Source: Serinicoccus hydrothermalis (GTDB lineage Bacteria; Actinomycetota; Actinomycetes; Actinomycetales; Dermatophilaceae). From it: DNA of 64,000 bases. Numbering within the stretch: the stretch's first letter is position 1; the number at the start of each line of letters is the position of its first letter. The position numbers and the translations under genes are program-made. Shown here piece after piece: positions 29,441 to 38,787 of this stretch. Under the pieces are notes generated by a model. It was not told the origin of the DNA and did not search any database. It saw only the letters and a list, made by a program, of their open reading frames with translations. The stretch spans positions 2,418,001 through 2,482,000 of the forward strand of contig NZ_CP014989.1 of assembly GCF_001685415.1 (NCBI RefSeq). The letters are read 5' to 3'.

Positions 29441-32433
29441 CGCTCACCCCCGAGACGTCCGCGCCAGAGGCGCTCACCCCCGAGCAGGTCGCCAGCAGGC
29501 TCGGGTCTGTCAGTCGCGACGGGCAGGGTATGCCGTACCCGCCCGACCCGCGCGGGACGGCATACCAGCCCGAGGCGGACTTCGGCACCCCGGACATGAG
29601 CAGGGAGGTGAGCGCCGACCAGACCGTCACCCTGACCATCGACGGCCGCGAGGTCACCGTGCCCCAGGGCACCTCGGTGATGCGCGCCGCCCGCGAGGCC
29701 GGCGTCGAGATCCCCAGCCTGTGCGCCACCGACTCGCTCAAGGCCTTCGGCTCGTGCCGCCTGTGCCTCGTCGACATCGAGGACGGCAAGGGCAGGCCCG
29801 CGTCCTGCACGACTCCCTGCGCCGACGGCGCCGTCGTCCGCACCGACACCGACGAGGTGCGCAGGCTGCGGCGCGGGGTCATGGAGCTCTACCTCTCCGA
29901 CCACCCCGCCGACTGCCCCGGCTGTGCCCGCGGCTCGTGCGAGATCGCGGCTCTGGCGCGCCAGACCGGCGTCGCCGAGGTGCGCTACGGCCTGGCCGAC
30001 CCGCTGGACCGGGGCGAGCGCGACACGTCCAACCCCTACTTCGACTACGAGCCGGACGCCTGCATCGCGTGCTCGCGCTGCGTCCGCGCGTGCTCGGACA
30101 TCCAGGGCACCTTCGCGCTCACCGTCGAGGGCCGCGGCCCGGGCTCGCGGATCGCGCCCGGGCCGACCGACTTCTTCGGCTCGGAGTGCGTCTCCTGCGG
30201 CGCCTGCGTCCAGGCGTGCCCGACCGACGCCCTCACCGAGAAGTCGGTCATCTCCCTCGGTATGCCCAAGCGCGTCGTCGAGACGACCTGCGCCTACTGC
30301 GGGGTCGGCTGCTCCTTCCGCGCCGAGGTCACCGACTCGCGCGACCAGGAGACGGGAGAGACCCGCACCGAGGTCGTCCGGATGATGCCGCTCAAGGCGG
30401 GCAAGGCCAACGAGGGCCACTCCTGCGTCAAGGGCCGCTTCGCCTACGGCTACACCGACCACGCCGACCGCCAGATGTCGCCGATGGTCCGCGACACCAT
30501 CGAGGACGAGTGGCGCGTGGTGAGCTGGGAGGAGGCGATCCAGCGCGTCGCGGACGGCTTCCGCGCCATCCAGGACCGGCACGGCGTCGGCTCCATCGGT
30601 GGCATCTCCTCCTCGCGCTGCACCAACGAGGAGGTCTACGTCGTCCAGAAGATGGTGCGCGCCGCCTTCGGCAACAACAACGTCGACACCTGCGCCCGGG
30701 TCTGCCACAGCCCGACCGGCTACGGCCTCAACCAGACCTTCGGCACCTCGGCCGGCACCCAGGACTTCGCCTCCGTGGAGGACACCGACGTCGTCCTGCT
30801 CATCGGGGCCAACCCCACCGACGCGCACCCCGTCTTCGCCTCCCGGATGAAGCAGCGGCTGCGCGAGGGCGCGCAGATCATCGTCGCCGACCCGCGCCAG
30901 ATCGACCTCGTGCGCACCCCGCACGTCGAGGCCTCCGCGCACCTGCCGCTGCGCCCCGGCTCCAACGTGGCCTTCGTCAACGCGATGGCGCACACCATCG
31001 TCACCGAGGGCCTGCATGACAAGGGCTTCCTCGAGGAGCGCTGCGAGGACGTGGAGGCATACCTCGACTTCATCCGCCTGCCCGAGAACTCCCCCGAGGC
31101 GACCGCGGAGGCGACCGGGCTGGAGCCCGAGCAGGTCCGCGCCGCCGCCCGGCTCTATGCCGACGCGCGCAACGGCTCGATCTACTACGGCCTCGGGGTC
31201 ACCGAGCACAGCCAGGGCTCGACGATGGTCATGGGCATGGCCAACCTCGCCATGGTCACCGGCAACATCGGCCGCCCCGGCGTCGGCGTCAACCCGCTGC
31301 GCGGCCAGAACAACGTGCAGGGCTCCTGCGACATGGGCTCGTTCCCGCACGAGCTGCCCGGCTACCGCCACATCTCGCTGCCCGACGTCCGCTCGATCTT
31401 CGAGGACCTGTGGGGCGTCACCCTCGACCCCGAGCCGGGGCTGCGGATCCCCAACATGTTCGACGCCGCGATCGGCGGCAGCTTCAAGGGGCTCTTCGTC
31501 CACGGCGAGGACATCGCCCAGTCCGACCCTAACCTGCAGCACGTCCGGGCCGCGCTGACCTCGATGGAGATGGTGGTCGTCCAGGACCTCTTCCTCAACG
31601 AGACCGCGCGCTACGCCCACGTCTTCCTGCCCGGGTCCAGCTTCCTGGAGAAGGACGGCACGTTCACCAACGCCGAGCGTCGCCTCGGGCGGGTGCGTCC
31701 GGTCATGCCGAGCCGGGTCGGCAAGGACGAGTGGAAGGTCGTGTGCGAGATCGCGACGGCCATGGGCTACCCGATGGGGTATGCCTCCGCCTCCGAGATC
31801 ATGGACGAGATCGCGGCGACGACGCCCACCTTCGCCGGGGTGAGCTTCGCCCGCCTCGACGCCGAGGGGTCCATGCAGTGGCCGGTCAACGACAAGGCCC
31901 CGCAGGGGACGCCCACGATGCACGTCGACGCCTTCGTCCGGGGCAAGGGCAAGCTCATCCCCACGGTCTTCGTGCCGACGACCGAGACCACCAACCGGCG
32001 CTTCCCGCTCATCCTCACGACCGGGCGAATCCTGTCGCAGTACAACGTCGGGGCGCAGACCCGCCGCACCGCCAACTCCTCCTGGCACCCGGAGGACGTG
32101 CTCGAGGTGCATCCGGCCGACGCCGAGATGCGGGGGATCAGGACCGGTGACCGGGTCGAGCTGGCCAGCCGGGTCGGCGCCACGACCCTCACCGCGCTGG
32201 TCTCGGAGCGGATGCAGCCGGGGGTGGTCTACACGACCTTCCACCACCCGGTCACGGGCGCCAACGTCGTCACGACGGAGAACTCCGACTGGGCGACCAA
32301 CTGCCCGGAGTACAAGGTGACCGCCGTCCAGGTCGGCGTCGCCAACGCCCGGCGGGAGCAGGAGGAGGCCGAGGTCAGCGACGGGCACGAGCCGGTCGAC
32401 CCGGCCGTCGACGTCGTCGGTGCACGGCGATGA
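29437..32433 (+). CDS. fdsA: Formate dehydrogenase, alpha (molybdopterin) subunit
   Basis: Catalytic subunit (998 aa) oxidising formate to CO2. In order: a 55-residue extra N-terminus; a [2Fe-2S] ferredoxin domain (C96, C107, C110, C124); a His/Cys3 cluster motif (H156, C160, C163, C168); two [4Fe-4S] ferredoxin motifs (C209/212/215/219 and C251/254/257/261); the Mo-domain cluster (C285, C288, C292, C330); and the Mo ligand C423 in ARVCHSPTG. The ligand is a plain cysteine, not selenocysteine. A C-terminal dinucleotide-binding domain includes TGRILSQYNVGAQTRR. It overlaps fdsB and fdsD by ATGA junctions. An FdhD/FdsC sulfurtransferase gene, often present in such operons, is missing here. Confidence 0.93.
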   Translation: MTLTPETSAPEALTPEQVASRLGSVSRDGQGMPYPPDPRGTAYQPEADFGTPDMSREVSADQTVTLTIDGREVTVPQGTSVMRAAREAGVEIPSLCATDSLKAFGSCRLCLVDIEDGKGRPASCTTPCADGAVVRTDTDEVRRLRRGVMELYLSDHPADCPGCARGSCEIAALARQTGVAEVRYGLADPLDRGERDTSNPYFDYEPDACIACSRCVRACSDIQGTFALTVEGRGPGSRIAPGPTDFFGSECVSCGACVQACPTDALTEKSVISLGMPKRVVETTCAYCGVGCSFRAEVTDSRDQETGETRTEVVRMMPLKAGKANEGHSCVKGRFAYGYTDHADRQMSPMVRDTIEDEWRVVSWEEAIQRVADGFRAIQDRHGVGSIGGISSSRCTNEEVYVVQKMVRAAFGNNNVDTCARVCHSPTGYGLNQTFGTSAGTQDFASVEDTDVVLLIGANPTDAHPVFASRMKQRLREGAQIIVADPRQIDLVRTPHVEASAHLPLRPGSNVAFVNAMAHTIVTEGLHDKGFLEERCEDVEAYLDFIRLPENSPEATAEATGLEPEQVRAAARLYADARNGSIYYGLGVTEHSQGSTMVMGMANLAMVTGNIGRPGVGVNPLRGQNNVQGSCDMGSFPHELPGYRHISLPDVRSIFEDLWGVTLDPEPGLRIPNMFDAAIGGSFKGLFVHGEDIAQSDPNLQHVRAALTSMEMVVVQDLFLNETARYAHVFLPGSSFLEKDGTFTNAERRLGRVRPVMPSRVGKDEWKVVCEIATAMGYPMGYASASEIMDEIAATTPTFAGVSFARLDAEGSMQWPVNDKAPQGTPTMHVDAFVRGKGKLIPTVFVPTTETTNRRFPLILTTGRILSQYNVGAQTRRTANSSWHPEDVLEVHPADAEMRGIRTGDRVELASRVGATTLTALVSERMQPGVVYTTFHHPVTGANVVTTENSDWATNCPEYKVTAVQVGVANARREQEEAEVSDGHEPVDPAVDVVGARR

Positions 32434-32783
32434 GCAGGTCCGCCGACGGGCCGGACCTCAACGCCCCCACCGACGCCGACCCGAGCCCCGACCAGGGGCC
32501 GCCCACCGGTGAGGAGGTCGACGCGCAGGCCCGCCAGCGACTACCCGCCGAGGTCCGGATGGGCGAGGACATCGCGCGGGCGATGGCCCACCACCCGCCG
32601 GAGCGCGGTGCCGAGGAGATCGCCACCCACATCCGCAAGTTCTGGAACCCCCGCATGCGCGCCTCGATCATCGGCCGGATGGAGCGCGGCGAGCCGATGG
32701 ACGAGCTGCTGCGCTCCGGCGTCGAGCTCTACCGGCAGGGCGAGATCGACCGCCAGGAGGTGGCCGAGCCCTCCGGCGGCTGA
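32430..32783 (+). CDS. fdsD: Formate dehydrogenase, delta subunit
   Basis: Small accessory subunit (117 aa). After a disordered Asp/Pro-rich N-terminus of about 40 residues, VRMGEDIARAMAHHPPERGA and HIRKFWNPRMRASI show the FdsD family pattern. Family members stabilise or help assemble the FdsGBA complex. The ATG overlaps the fdsA stop. Ends 22 bases before a convergent MFS gene. Confidence 0.85.
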   Translation: MSRSADGPDLNAPTDADPSPDQGPPTGEEVDAQARQRLPAEVRMGEDIARAMAHHPPERGAEEIATHIRKFWNPRMRASIIGRMERGEPMDELLRSGVELYRQGEIDRQEVAEPSGG

Positions 32784-32805
32784 CGCCTGCGGCGACCGGG
32801 GGCCG

Positions 32806-34047
32806 TCAGCCGGCGGGCACCTCCCCTGCCGTGGCGCGCCGGTGCCAGGCCCACAGGCCGGCCCCGAGGACGGCGAAGCCCGCGCTGGTCGCGGCGGTGC
32901 TCAGCAGGGTGCCGGTGACCAACGGCGCGATGCCGCCGGCGAGCAGGGCGTTGAAGACCAGCGTCGCGAAGGAGGCCATCGAGGCCGCCGCGCCCCGCGC
33001 CTCCGGGAAGAGGTCGAGCATCGCCAGCTGCTGCAGCGGGAAGGCCACGCCGATCGCCACCCCCATGAACCCCGGGCCGACGACGGCCCACGGCAGGCTC
33101 GGCGCCAGCCAGCACAGCACGACGTTGACCAGCACCCCGCCGAGCAGCACCGCCATCGTGCCGTCGACCATCCGCCGGGGGTCGACCCGCCCCGCCAGCC
33201 GGTTGGTGAGCATCGACCCGGCCACCATGCCGCCGATCATCGGCACGAAGAGCATCCAGAAGTCCTGCTCACCCTTGCCCAGGAGGTCGACGACCACGAT
33301 CGGGGCGCCGACGACATACAGGAAGTAGGCGGCGAAGACGAAGGCGGAGGAGAGCGCCAGCCGCTGGAAGGCGCGCGACCGGGCCACGCCCCACAGCGAC
33401 CCCACCACCGAGCCGACCCGCAGCGGCGTCCGCGCCTCGGGCGGGTGCGTCTCCGGCAGCACCACCGCGGTGAGCACGGCGGCCGCGACGCCGTAGACCG
33501 CGACGAACCAGAAGATCCAGTGCCACGGCCCGAGGCGCAGGATCTCCCCGCCGATGACCGGCGCGAGCGCCGGGGCGATGGCAAAGATCATCATCACCCG
33601 GGCCATGAGCTTCTGCGCCTCGGCGCCGGAGAAGAGGTCGCGGATGACCGCCCGGCTGACGATCGTCGCCGCCCCGGCGAAGAGGCCCTGCACCACCCGC
33701 GCGGCGAGCAGCACGCCGAAGGACGGCGCGAGCGCGCAGACGACCGAGGCGAGGGCATACCCGATGAGCCCGCCGATCATCACCGGCTTGCGGCCCAGCG
33801 CGTCCGAGATCGGGCCGTGGAAGACGCTCATGACGGCGAAGCTGAGCAGGTAGATGCTCGTGATCTGCTGCAGCGCCGTCGCGTCGACCTCGTAGTCGCG
33901 CCCGATCGCCTCGAAGCCCGGGAAGACCGTGTCGATGGTGAACGGGCCGATCATCGCCAGCGCGGCGAGGGTCGTGGTGACCAGCAGCGTCGCCCGCTTC
34001 GGGTATGCCGGTGCGCCGGTCTGCGGCTGCGGCGGGCTGGCGGTCAC
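32806..34047 (-). CDS. MFS drug-resistance transporter, Bcr/CflA family
   Basis: A 413-aa, 12-helix drug:proton antiporter. TIDTVFPGFEAIGRDYEV in TM1, SFAVMSVFHGPISDALGRKPVMIGG (the MFS loop 2-3 motif) and the later APALAPVIGGEIL place it in the Bcr/CflA subfamily. I chose GTG at 34047, which has a TACCGT -10 box six bases upstream on this strand; longer open frames upstream look unrelated. Substrate unknown. Convergent with the formate dehydrogenase operon. Confidence 0.85.
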   Translation of the reverse strand: MTASPPQPQTGAPAYPKRATLLVTTTLAALAMIGPFTIDTVFPGFEAIGRDYEVDATALQQITSIYLLSFAVMSVFHGPISDALGRKPVMIGGLIGYALASVVCALAPSFGVLLAARVVQGLFAGAATIVSRAVIRDLFSGAEAQKLMARVMMIFAIAPALAPVIGGEILRLGPWHWIFWFVAVYGVAAAVLTAVVLPETHPPEARTPLRVGSVVGSLWGVARSRAFQRLALSSAFVFAAYFLYVVGAPIVVVDLLGKGEQDFWMLFVPMIGGMVAGSMLTNRLAGRVDPRRMVDGTMAVLLGGVLVNVVLCWLAPSLPWAVVGPGFMGVAIGVAFPLQQLAMLDLFPEARGAAASMASFATLVFNALLAGGIAPLVTGTLLSTAATSAGFAVLGAGLWAWHRRATAGEVPAG

Positions 34048-34186
34048 CTCATCACGGTAGCCGCGCGGGCGGGAGGCGGCATCAGCGGGCGGGCCGGGGG
34101 TCCGGCGGCTAGCATCGGTCCGCGAGGGCGCGGCCGCGGACGGCTCCGGCGCCCTCTCCTCATGACCCCAGCAGCAAGGAGAGCCC

Positions 34187-35926
34187 GTGAGCGTCGCCGG
34201 TATGGGAGCCATCCCGATGGAGGGCGGCTACGCCTTCCGCGTGTGGGCGCCGAACGCGTCCGCGGTGAGCGTCGTCGGCGACTTCAACGGGTGGGACGCG
34301 CAGGCCCACGGCATGGAGTCCGAGGGCAACGGGCACTGGTATGCCGAGGTGTCGGGCGCGCAGATGTGGCAGCAGTACCAGTACCTGCTGACCCACGACG
34401 GGCAGAGCTTCCACCGCATCGACCCCCGCGCGCTCGCGGTGACCAACTCGGTCGGCAACGGCCTGCTCTACGACCACGGGGCCTTCGACTGGGAGGGCGA
34501 CGACTTCACCCCGCCGCGGCAGCACGAGACCGTGATCTACGAGACCCACATCGGCTCCTTCGTCGCCACCGAGGACGGCCGCCCCGCGAACCTCGGCGAC
34601 CTCATGGGCAAGCTGGACTACCTCGTCGGGCTCGGCGTCAACGCCATCGAGCTCATGCCGCTCATGGAGTTCGCCGGCGACTACTCCTGGGGCTACAACC
34701 CGGCCCACGTCTTCGCCGTCGAGTCCAGCTACGGCGGCCCGGACGCGCTCAAGACCTTCGTCCGGGAGGCGCACAAGCGCGGCCTCGCGGTCTACGTCGA
34801 CGTGGTCTACAACCACTTCGGCCCCTCGGACCTGCCGACGTGGCAGTTCGACGGCTGGTCCGAGAACGGCAAGGGCGGCATCTACTTCTACAACGACCAC
34901 CGCTCGGCCACGCCGTGGGGCGACACCCGCCCCGACTACGGGCGGCAGGAGGTCCGCGACTTCATCCTCGACAACGCCCGGATGTGGCTGCGGGAGTACC
35001 ACGCCGACGGGCTCCGCCTCGACATGACGCCCTACATGCGGCGCGTGGACGGCACCCACGGCGACGAGATCCCTGAGGGCTGGGAGATGATGCGGCGGAT
35101 CGGGGAGATGGTCCGCACCGAGTTCCCGCGCCACCTCGTCATCGCCGAGGACCTGCACGGGGTCGCGGCCGTCACCTCGACCGAGCCAGGTGGTGCCGCC
35201 ATGCACGCCCAGTGGGACAGCAAGTTCGTGCACCCGGTGCGCGAGGCGCTCATCGCCCAGGACGACGCGCACCGGTCGATCGCCGCCGTCTCGGACGCGG
35301 TGACGCATACCTATCAGCACCCCTTCGACCGGGTGATCTACACCGAGTCCCACGACGAGGTCTCCAACGGCAAGGCGCGGATCACCTCGGAGGTCCAGGG
35401 CGACAACCCGAGCGGCTGGAACGCGCAGAAGCGCGCCACCCTCGGGGCCGCGCTCGTGCTCACCGCGCCGGGCGTGCCGATGCTCTTCCAGGGCCAGGAG
35501 TTCCTCGAGGACGAGTGGTTCCGCGACGACGTCCCGCTGGACTGGGAGCGCGCCTGGGCCTTCCGCGACATCACCCAGATGTTCCGCGACCTCGTCCGGA
35601 TGCGGCTGAACGTGGATGGCGGAACGGCGGGGCTCTCCGGCCCGCACACCAACGTCGTCGCCTGCGACGAGGACGCCAACGTGCTGGCCTACGTCCGCTC
35701 GACCGGCGACGGGCAGCACGCGCTCGTGGCGATCAACCTCTCGGCGAGCGCGGTGCAGCGGCCGGTGGACCTGCCGGGCAGGCGCTGGACGGTGCGCTTC
35801 AACAGCGACGCGCGGGCATACAGCCAGCTCTTCGGCGACCACCCCACCCCGGACATCGACGCCCGTGACGGCCACGGGACCCTCGACCTCGGGCCCTACT
35901 CGGTCGTGGTCTACGCCCCGGCCTGA
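34187..35926 (+). CDS. GH13-family glycosyl hydrolase with CBM48 (branching-enzyme/trehalohydrolase-like)
   Basis: A 579-aa alpha-glucan enzyme. An N-terminal CBM48/beta-sandwich (YAFRVWAPNASAVSVVGDFNGW) precedes the GH13 barrel. Catalytic motifs: DVVYNHFGP, DGLRLDMT (nucleophile Asp near residue 278), VIAEDL (acid Glu near 320) and ESHDE (near 388). A C-terminal beta domain follows. It resembles both 1,4-alpha-glucan branching enzymes and malto-oligosyltrehalose trehalohydrolases, and I cannot separate them. The start is GTG at 34187 with an AAGGAGA ribosome site. No trehalose or glycogen genes adjoin. The 3' end overlaps the convergent regulator by 16 bases. Confidence 0.8.
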   Translation: MSVAGMGAIPMEGGYAFRVWAPNASAVSVVGDFNGWDAQAHGMESEGNGHWYAEVSGAQMWQQYQYLLTHDGQSFHRIDPRALAVTNSVGNGLLYDHGAFDWEGDDFTPPRQHETVIYETHIGSFVATEDGRPANLGDLMGKLDYLVGLGVNAIELMPLMEFAGDYSWGYNPAHVFAVESSYGGPDALKTFVREAHKRGLAVYVDVVYNHFGPSDLPTWQFDGWSENGKGGIYFYNDHRSATPWGDTRPDYGRQEVRDFILDNARMWLREYHADGLRLDMTPYMRRVDGTHGDEIPEGWEMMRRIGEMVRTEFPRHLVIAEDLHGVAAVTSTEPGGAAMHAQWDSKFVHPVREALIAQDDAHRSIAAVSDAVTHTYQHPFDRVIYTESHDEVSNGKARITSEVQGDNPSGWNAQKRATLGAALVLTAPGVPMLFQGQEFLEDEWFRDDVPLDWERAWAFRDITQMFRDLVRMRLNVDGGTAGLSGPHTNVVACDEDANVLAYVRSTGDGQHALVAINLSASAVQRPVDLPGRRWTVRFNSDARAYSQLFGDHPTPDIDARDGHGTLDLGPYSVVVYAPA

Positions 35927-36600
35927 CTCTCGTCCGTCGTCGGGTCGGCCACCCGGCGCAGGTGGTCGGGGGTCAGGCCGTGCTCCAGGCCCCAGCGCAC
36001 CGCCTGCGAGCGGCGGGTCACCCCCATCTTGCGGTAGGCCGTGCGGATGTAGGTCTTGACCGAGTTGATGGACAGGTAGCTGCGCACCGCGATGTCGTTG
36101 TTGGTCAGGCCCTGCGTGATGAGGATGATGATCTCCGCCTCGCGCGCGGAGAGGCCCTCGGCGCGCCCAGGCCAGTCACCGGGCGAGTGCGGCTCCGGCG
36201 CGGGCTGGCGACTGGTGGCCGGCTCCACGACCACCTCGCCCGAGGCGACCCGCTCCAGGGCGGTGACCAGCTCGGCACCGCTGACGGTCTTGCCGATGTA
36301 GCCACGGCAGCCCTTGGCGAGGGCGACCTCGACGAGGGCGGGGTCCAGGTGCCAGGTGTAGACGACGACCGCCCCGGGGTCCGGGCTCTCCAGCACGCCG
36401 TCGAAGTCGTCGCCGTCGACCTGGGGCTCGGAGAAGGTGTCGTAGAGCGTCACGTCGACCGACTGCTCCACCGTCACCCCGGCCCCGATCTCGACGACCG
36501 ACACCCGGTCCTCGAAGGGTTTCAGCATGGCGTGGAGGCCCCGGACGACCACCTCGAAGTCGTTCATCAGGGCCACCCGCAACGGGGAAGCGGCGACCAT
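35911..36600 (-). CDS. NarL/LuxR-family regulator with atypical receiver
   Basis: A 229-aa regulator. The N-terminal receiver-like domain has MNDF where most receivers have an Asp-Asp pair, a possible phospho-acceptor Asp in VTLYD, VVYTW, and GYIGKT. The C-terminal LuxR HTH is clear: LSAREAEIIILITQGLTNND and SINSVKTYIRTAYRKMGVTRR. No kinase is adjacent, so it may be controlled without phosphorylation. The ATG at 36600 is seven bases after TACAGT on this strand, suggesting a leaderless message. Confidence 0.8.
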   Translation of the reverse strand: MVAASPLRVALMNDFEVVVRGLHAMLKPFEDRVSVVEIGAGVTVEQSVDVTLYDTFSEPQVDGDDFDGVLESPDPGAVVVYTWHLDPALVEVALAKGCRGYIGKTVSGAELVTALERVASGEVVVEPATSRQPAPEPHSPGDWPGRAEGLSAREAEIIILITQGLTNNDIAVRSYLSINSVKTYIRTAYRKMGVTRRSQAVRWGLEHGLTPDHLRRVADPTTDESQAGA

Positions 36601-36718
36601 GCGCAGCACTGTACGCTCCCCGTCCGCAGGGAGCAGCGCGAGCCGTCACGCACCTGCTCGCGCGTTGGTCGCGCGACTCTCACCCTTTCGGATGTGGCAG
36701 CGCGACCCGGCCGCTGCC

Positions 36719-36724
36719 TATGCT
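36719..36724 (+). promoter_or_regulatory. -10 box (TATGCT) for leaderless glycosyltransferase transcript
   Basis: TATGCT ends six bases before GTG 36731, which decides this start over ATG 36692 and the longer upstream extension. Confidence 0.5.
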
Positions 36725-36730
36725 ACGGCC

Positions 36731-37597
36731 GTGCCAGGGACCGTTGCTGTGCTGACCATGTCGCGTGGACACCACGACCATCTGCTGGCCCAGGTCGACG
36801 GTCTCTCGGTCGGCACCACACCACCGGACGTCCACGTCGTCATCTCCATGGGCGACCGCGACCTCACCCGTGGCCGACTCCCGCTGGGCACCGACCGGTG
36901 GCGCACCATCGTCAAGCCGGTGCAGACCGACCGGCGTGCCTTGCCCTACGCCGCGGCCCGCAACCTGGCCGCCGAGCTCGCCGTCGACGCCGGCGCCGAC
37001 GTCCTCGTCTTCCTCCACTCGGCCGTCATCCCCGGTCCCCGCACCCTCGAGCGGTATGCCCGCGCCGTCGCCGAGCGTGACGACCCCGACCTGCCCGAGG
37101 GTCCCGTGGTGTGGTGCTCGCCCGTGCTGCGCCTGCCCCCTGTCGACAACCCGGCGGTCGGCTACCCGCTGCGCAAGCTGGACGAGCTGAGCCGGCGGGC
37201 CCCCGGTGCCCCGGTGCTGGCCCCGGGCGAGGTCCGGGTCGAGGAGCGGCTGCACCTGTTCTCCCCCGCCAGCTTCGCGGTGAGCGCGCAGGACTACGCC
37301 GCGGTCGGGGGGTTCTGCTCCGACTACGCGGGGCCGGGCCTCGAGGCCGCCGACTTCGCGCGGTGCCTGCGGCGCGCCGGCGGCTCCATGGCCTGGGTCG
37401 GGGGAGCCGAGGCATACCGTCAGCCGACCGAGCCGCCCACCCCCGAGGAGGAGGCGCGGTATGCCCGGCGCCACGTGGAGTCGTGGCGTGAGCGCTGGGG
37501 CGCCGAGCCGGACCACCCGTGGCTGACCCGCCTCGTCGGCGAGGGCGCCATCCGGCGCGACGCGAACGGCCGGATCGCCGATCCGCCCCGCCGCTGA
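36731..37597 (+). CDS. Family 2 glycosyltransferase-like protein
   Basis: A 288-aa cytoplasmic GT-A protein: VAVLTMSRGHHDHLLAQVDGL, VISMGDRDLTRG, then ALPYAAARNLAAELAVDAGADVLVFLHS, where the usual DxD metal motif would sit. The C-terminal VSAQDYAAVGGFCSDYAG and GLEAADFARCLRRAGG resemble the galactosyltransferase-type second half, with E/D acceptor-site residues. Donor and acceptor are unknown. Its neighbours (regulator, moeZ) give no functional clue. Confidence 0.72.
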   Translation: MPGTVAVLTMSRGHHDHLLAQVDGLSVGTTPPDVHVVISMGDRDLTRGRLPLGTDRWRTIVKPVQTDRRALPYAAARNLAAELAVDAGADVLVFLHSAVIPGPRTLERYARAVAERDDPDLPEGPVVWCSPVLRLPPVDNPAVGYPLRKLDELSRRAPGAPVLAPGEVRVEERLHLFSPASFAVSAQDYAAVGGFCSDYAGPGLEAADFARCLRRAGGSMAWVGGAEAYRQPTEPPTPEEEARYARRHVESWRERWGAEPDHPWLTRLVGEGAIRRDANGRIADPPRR

Positions 37598-37640
37598 GGC
37601 CAGGTCCGGGCGGCAGAGCGGCACGGGGCACACTGGAGGT

Positions 37641-38783
37641 ATGACCGCCGTCCCCCCGCTCGTCGAGCCCGGGCCCGCGCTGACGCCCGAGCAGGTGTCG
37701 CGTTACTCCCGGCACCTGCTCGTGCCCGGGATGGGCATGACGGCGCAGCGCCGGCTGCTGGCCTCGCGGGTGGCGGTCGTCGGGGCGGGTGGCCTGGGGA
37801 GCCCGGTCCTGTCCTACCTCGCCGCGGCCGGCGTCGGGCACCTCACGATCATCGACGACGACGACGTCGACGTCACCAACCTCCAGCGGCAGGTCATCCA
37901 CCGCTCCGACGCGGTCGGCACCGCCAAGGGCGCGTCCGCCGCCGGCTTCGTGCGGGGGCTGAACCCGGACGTCTCGGTCGAGGTCCGGCATACCCGCATC
38001 ACCGCGGACAACGCGCTGGAGCTGCTGCGCGGCCACGACGTGGTGCTCGACGGGGCCGACAACTTCCCGACGCGGTATGCCGTCTCCGACGCCTCCGTCG
38101 CCCTCGGGATCCCGCTGGTGTGGGCCGCGGTGCTCCGCTTCGACGCCCAGGTGTCGACCTTCGTGCCGGGGATCGAGGACGCGGTCTCGCTGCGCGACCT
38201 CTTCCCGGTGCCGCCGCGGCCCGAGGACGTGCCGAGCTGCTCCGAGGCGGGGGTGCTGGGTGCGCTCGTGGGGCAGGTGGGCTCGATCATGGCGGCGGAG
38301 GCGGTCAAGCTGGTCTGTGGCTTCGGCGAGCCGCTCGTCGGGCGGGTGCTGCTCATCGACGCCGTCTCCCAGCGCACCCGCGAGGTGCCGCTGCGCCCGG
38401 TCGGCGCGGTGGTGCGGCCGGTGGAGCGCGAGCACGTCCGCGAGATCGTGCCGCTGCCCGAGGTCTCGCCGCAGGAGGTCCGGGACCTCCTCCCGGGCGT
38501 CGCGTCCGGTGGCCCGACCCTCCTCGACGTGCGCGAGCCGGCCGAGCACGAGCTCGGCACCGTGCCCGGTGCGCTCCTCGTGCCGGTGGGGGAGGTGCTC
38601 AGCTGGGAGGAGGTCGACCACCACCTGCCGGACGGGCCGGTGGTCGTCTACTGCAAGGCCGGCCCACGGGCGCAGCGTGCGGCGGCGCACCTCGTGCGCC
38701 TGGGGCGGGAGGACGTCAGCGTCATGACCGGCGGGATCCTGGGCTGGATCGAGCAGGTCGATCCGAGCCTGCCCAGCTACTGA
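37641..38783 (+). CDS. moeZ: Adenylyltransferase/sulfurtransferase MoeZ
   Basis: Two-domain activator of sulfur-carrier proteins (380 aa). The N-terminal ThiF/MoeB domain has GAGGLGS (residues 48-54), the NLQRQ motif, GADNFPTRYAVSDA, and the cysteine in PSCSEAGVLG. The C-terminal rhodanese domain (about 285-380) has the active-site loop CKAGPRAQ with its cysteine. It adenylates and thiocarboxylates MoaD or related carriers for molybdopterin and other sulfur pathways. The ATG lies six bases after CACACT, so it is probably leaderless. mobA begins four bases after it; moaD (40345) is its likely substrate. Confidence 0.92.
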   Translation: MTAVPPLVEPGPALTPEQVSRYSRHLLVPGMGMTAQRRLLASRVAVVGAGGLGSPVLSYLAAAGVGHLTIIDDDDVDVTNLQRQVIHRSDAVGTAKGASAAGFVRGLNPDVSVEVRHTRITADNALELLRGHDVVLDGADNFPTRYAVSDASVALGIPLVWAAVLRFDAQVSTFVPGIEDAVSLRDLFPVPPRPEDVPSCSEAGVLGALVGQVGSIMAAEAVKLVCGFGEPLVGRVLLIDAVSQRTREVPLRPVGAVVRPVEREHVREIVPLPEVSPQEVRDLLPGVASGGPTLLDVREPAEHELGTVPGALLVPVGEVLSWEEVDHHLPDGPVVVYCKAGPRAQRAAAHLVRLGREDVSVMTGGILGWIEQVDPSLPSY

Positions 38784-38787
38784 GCCC

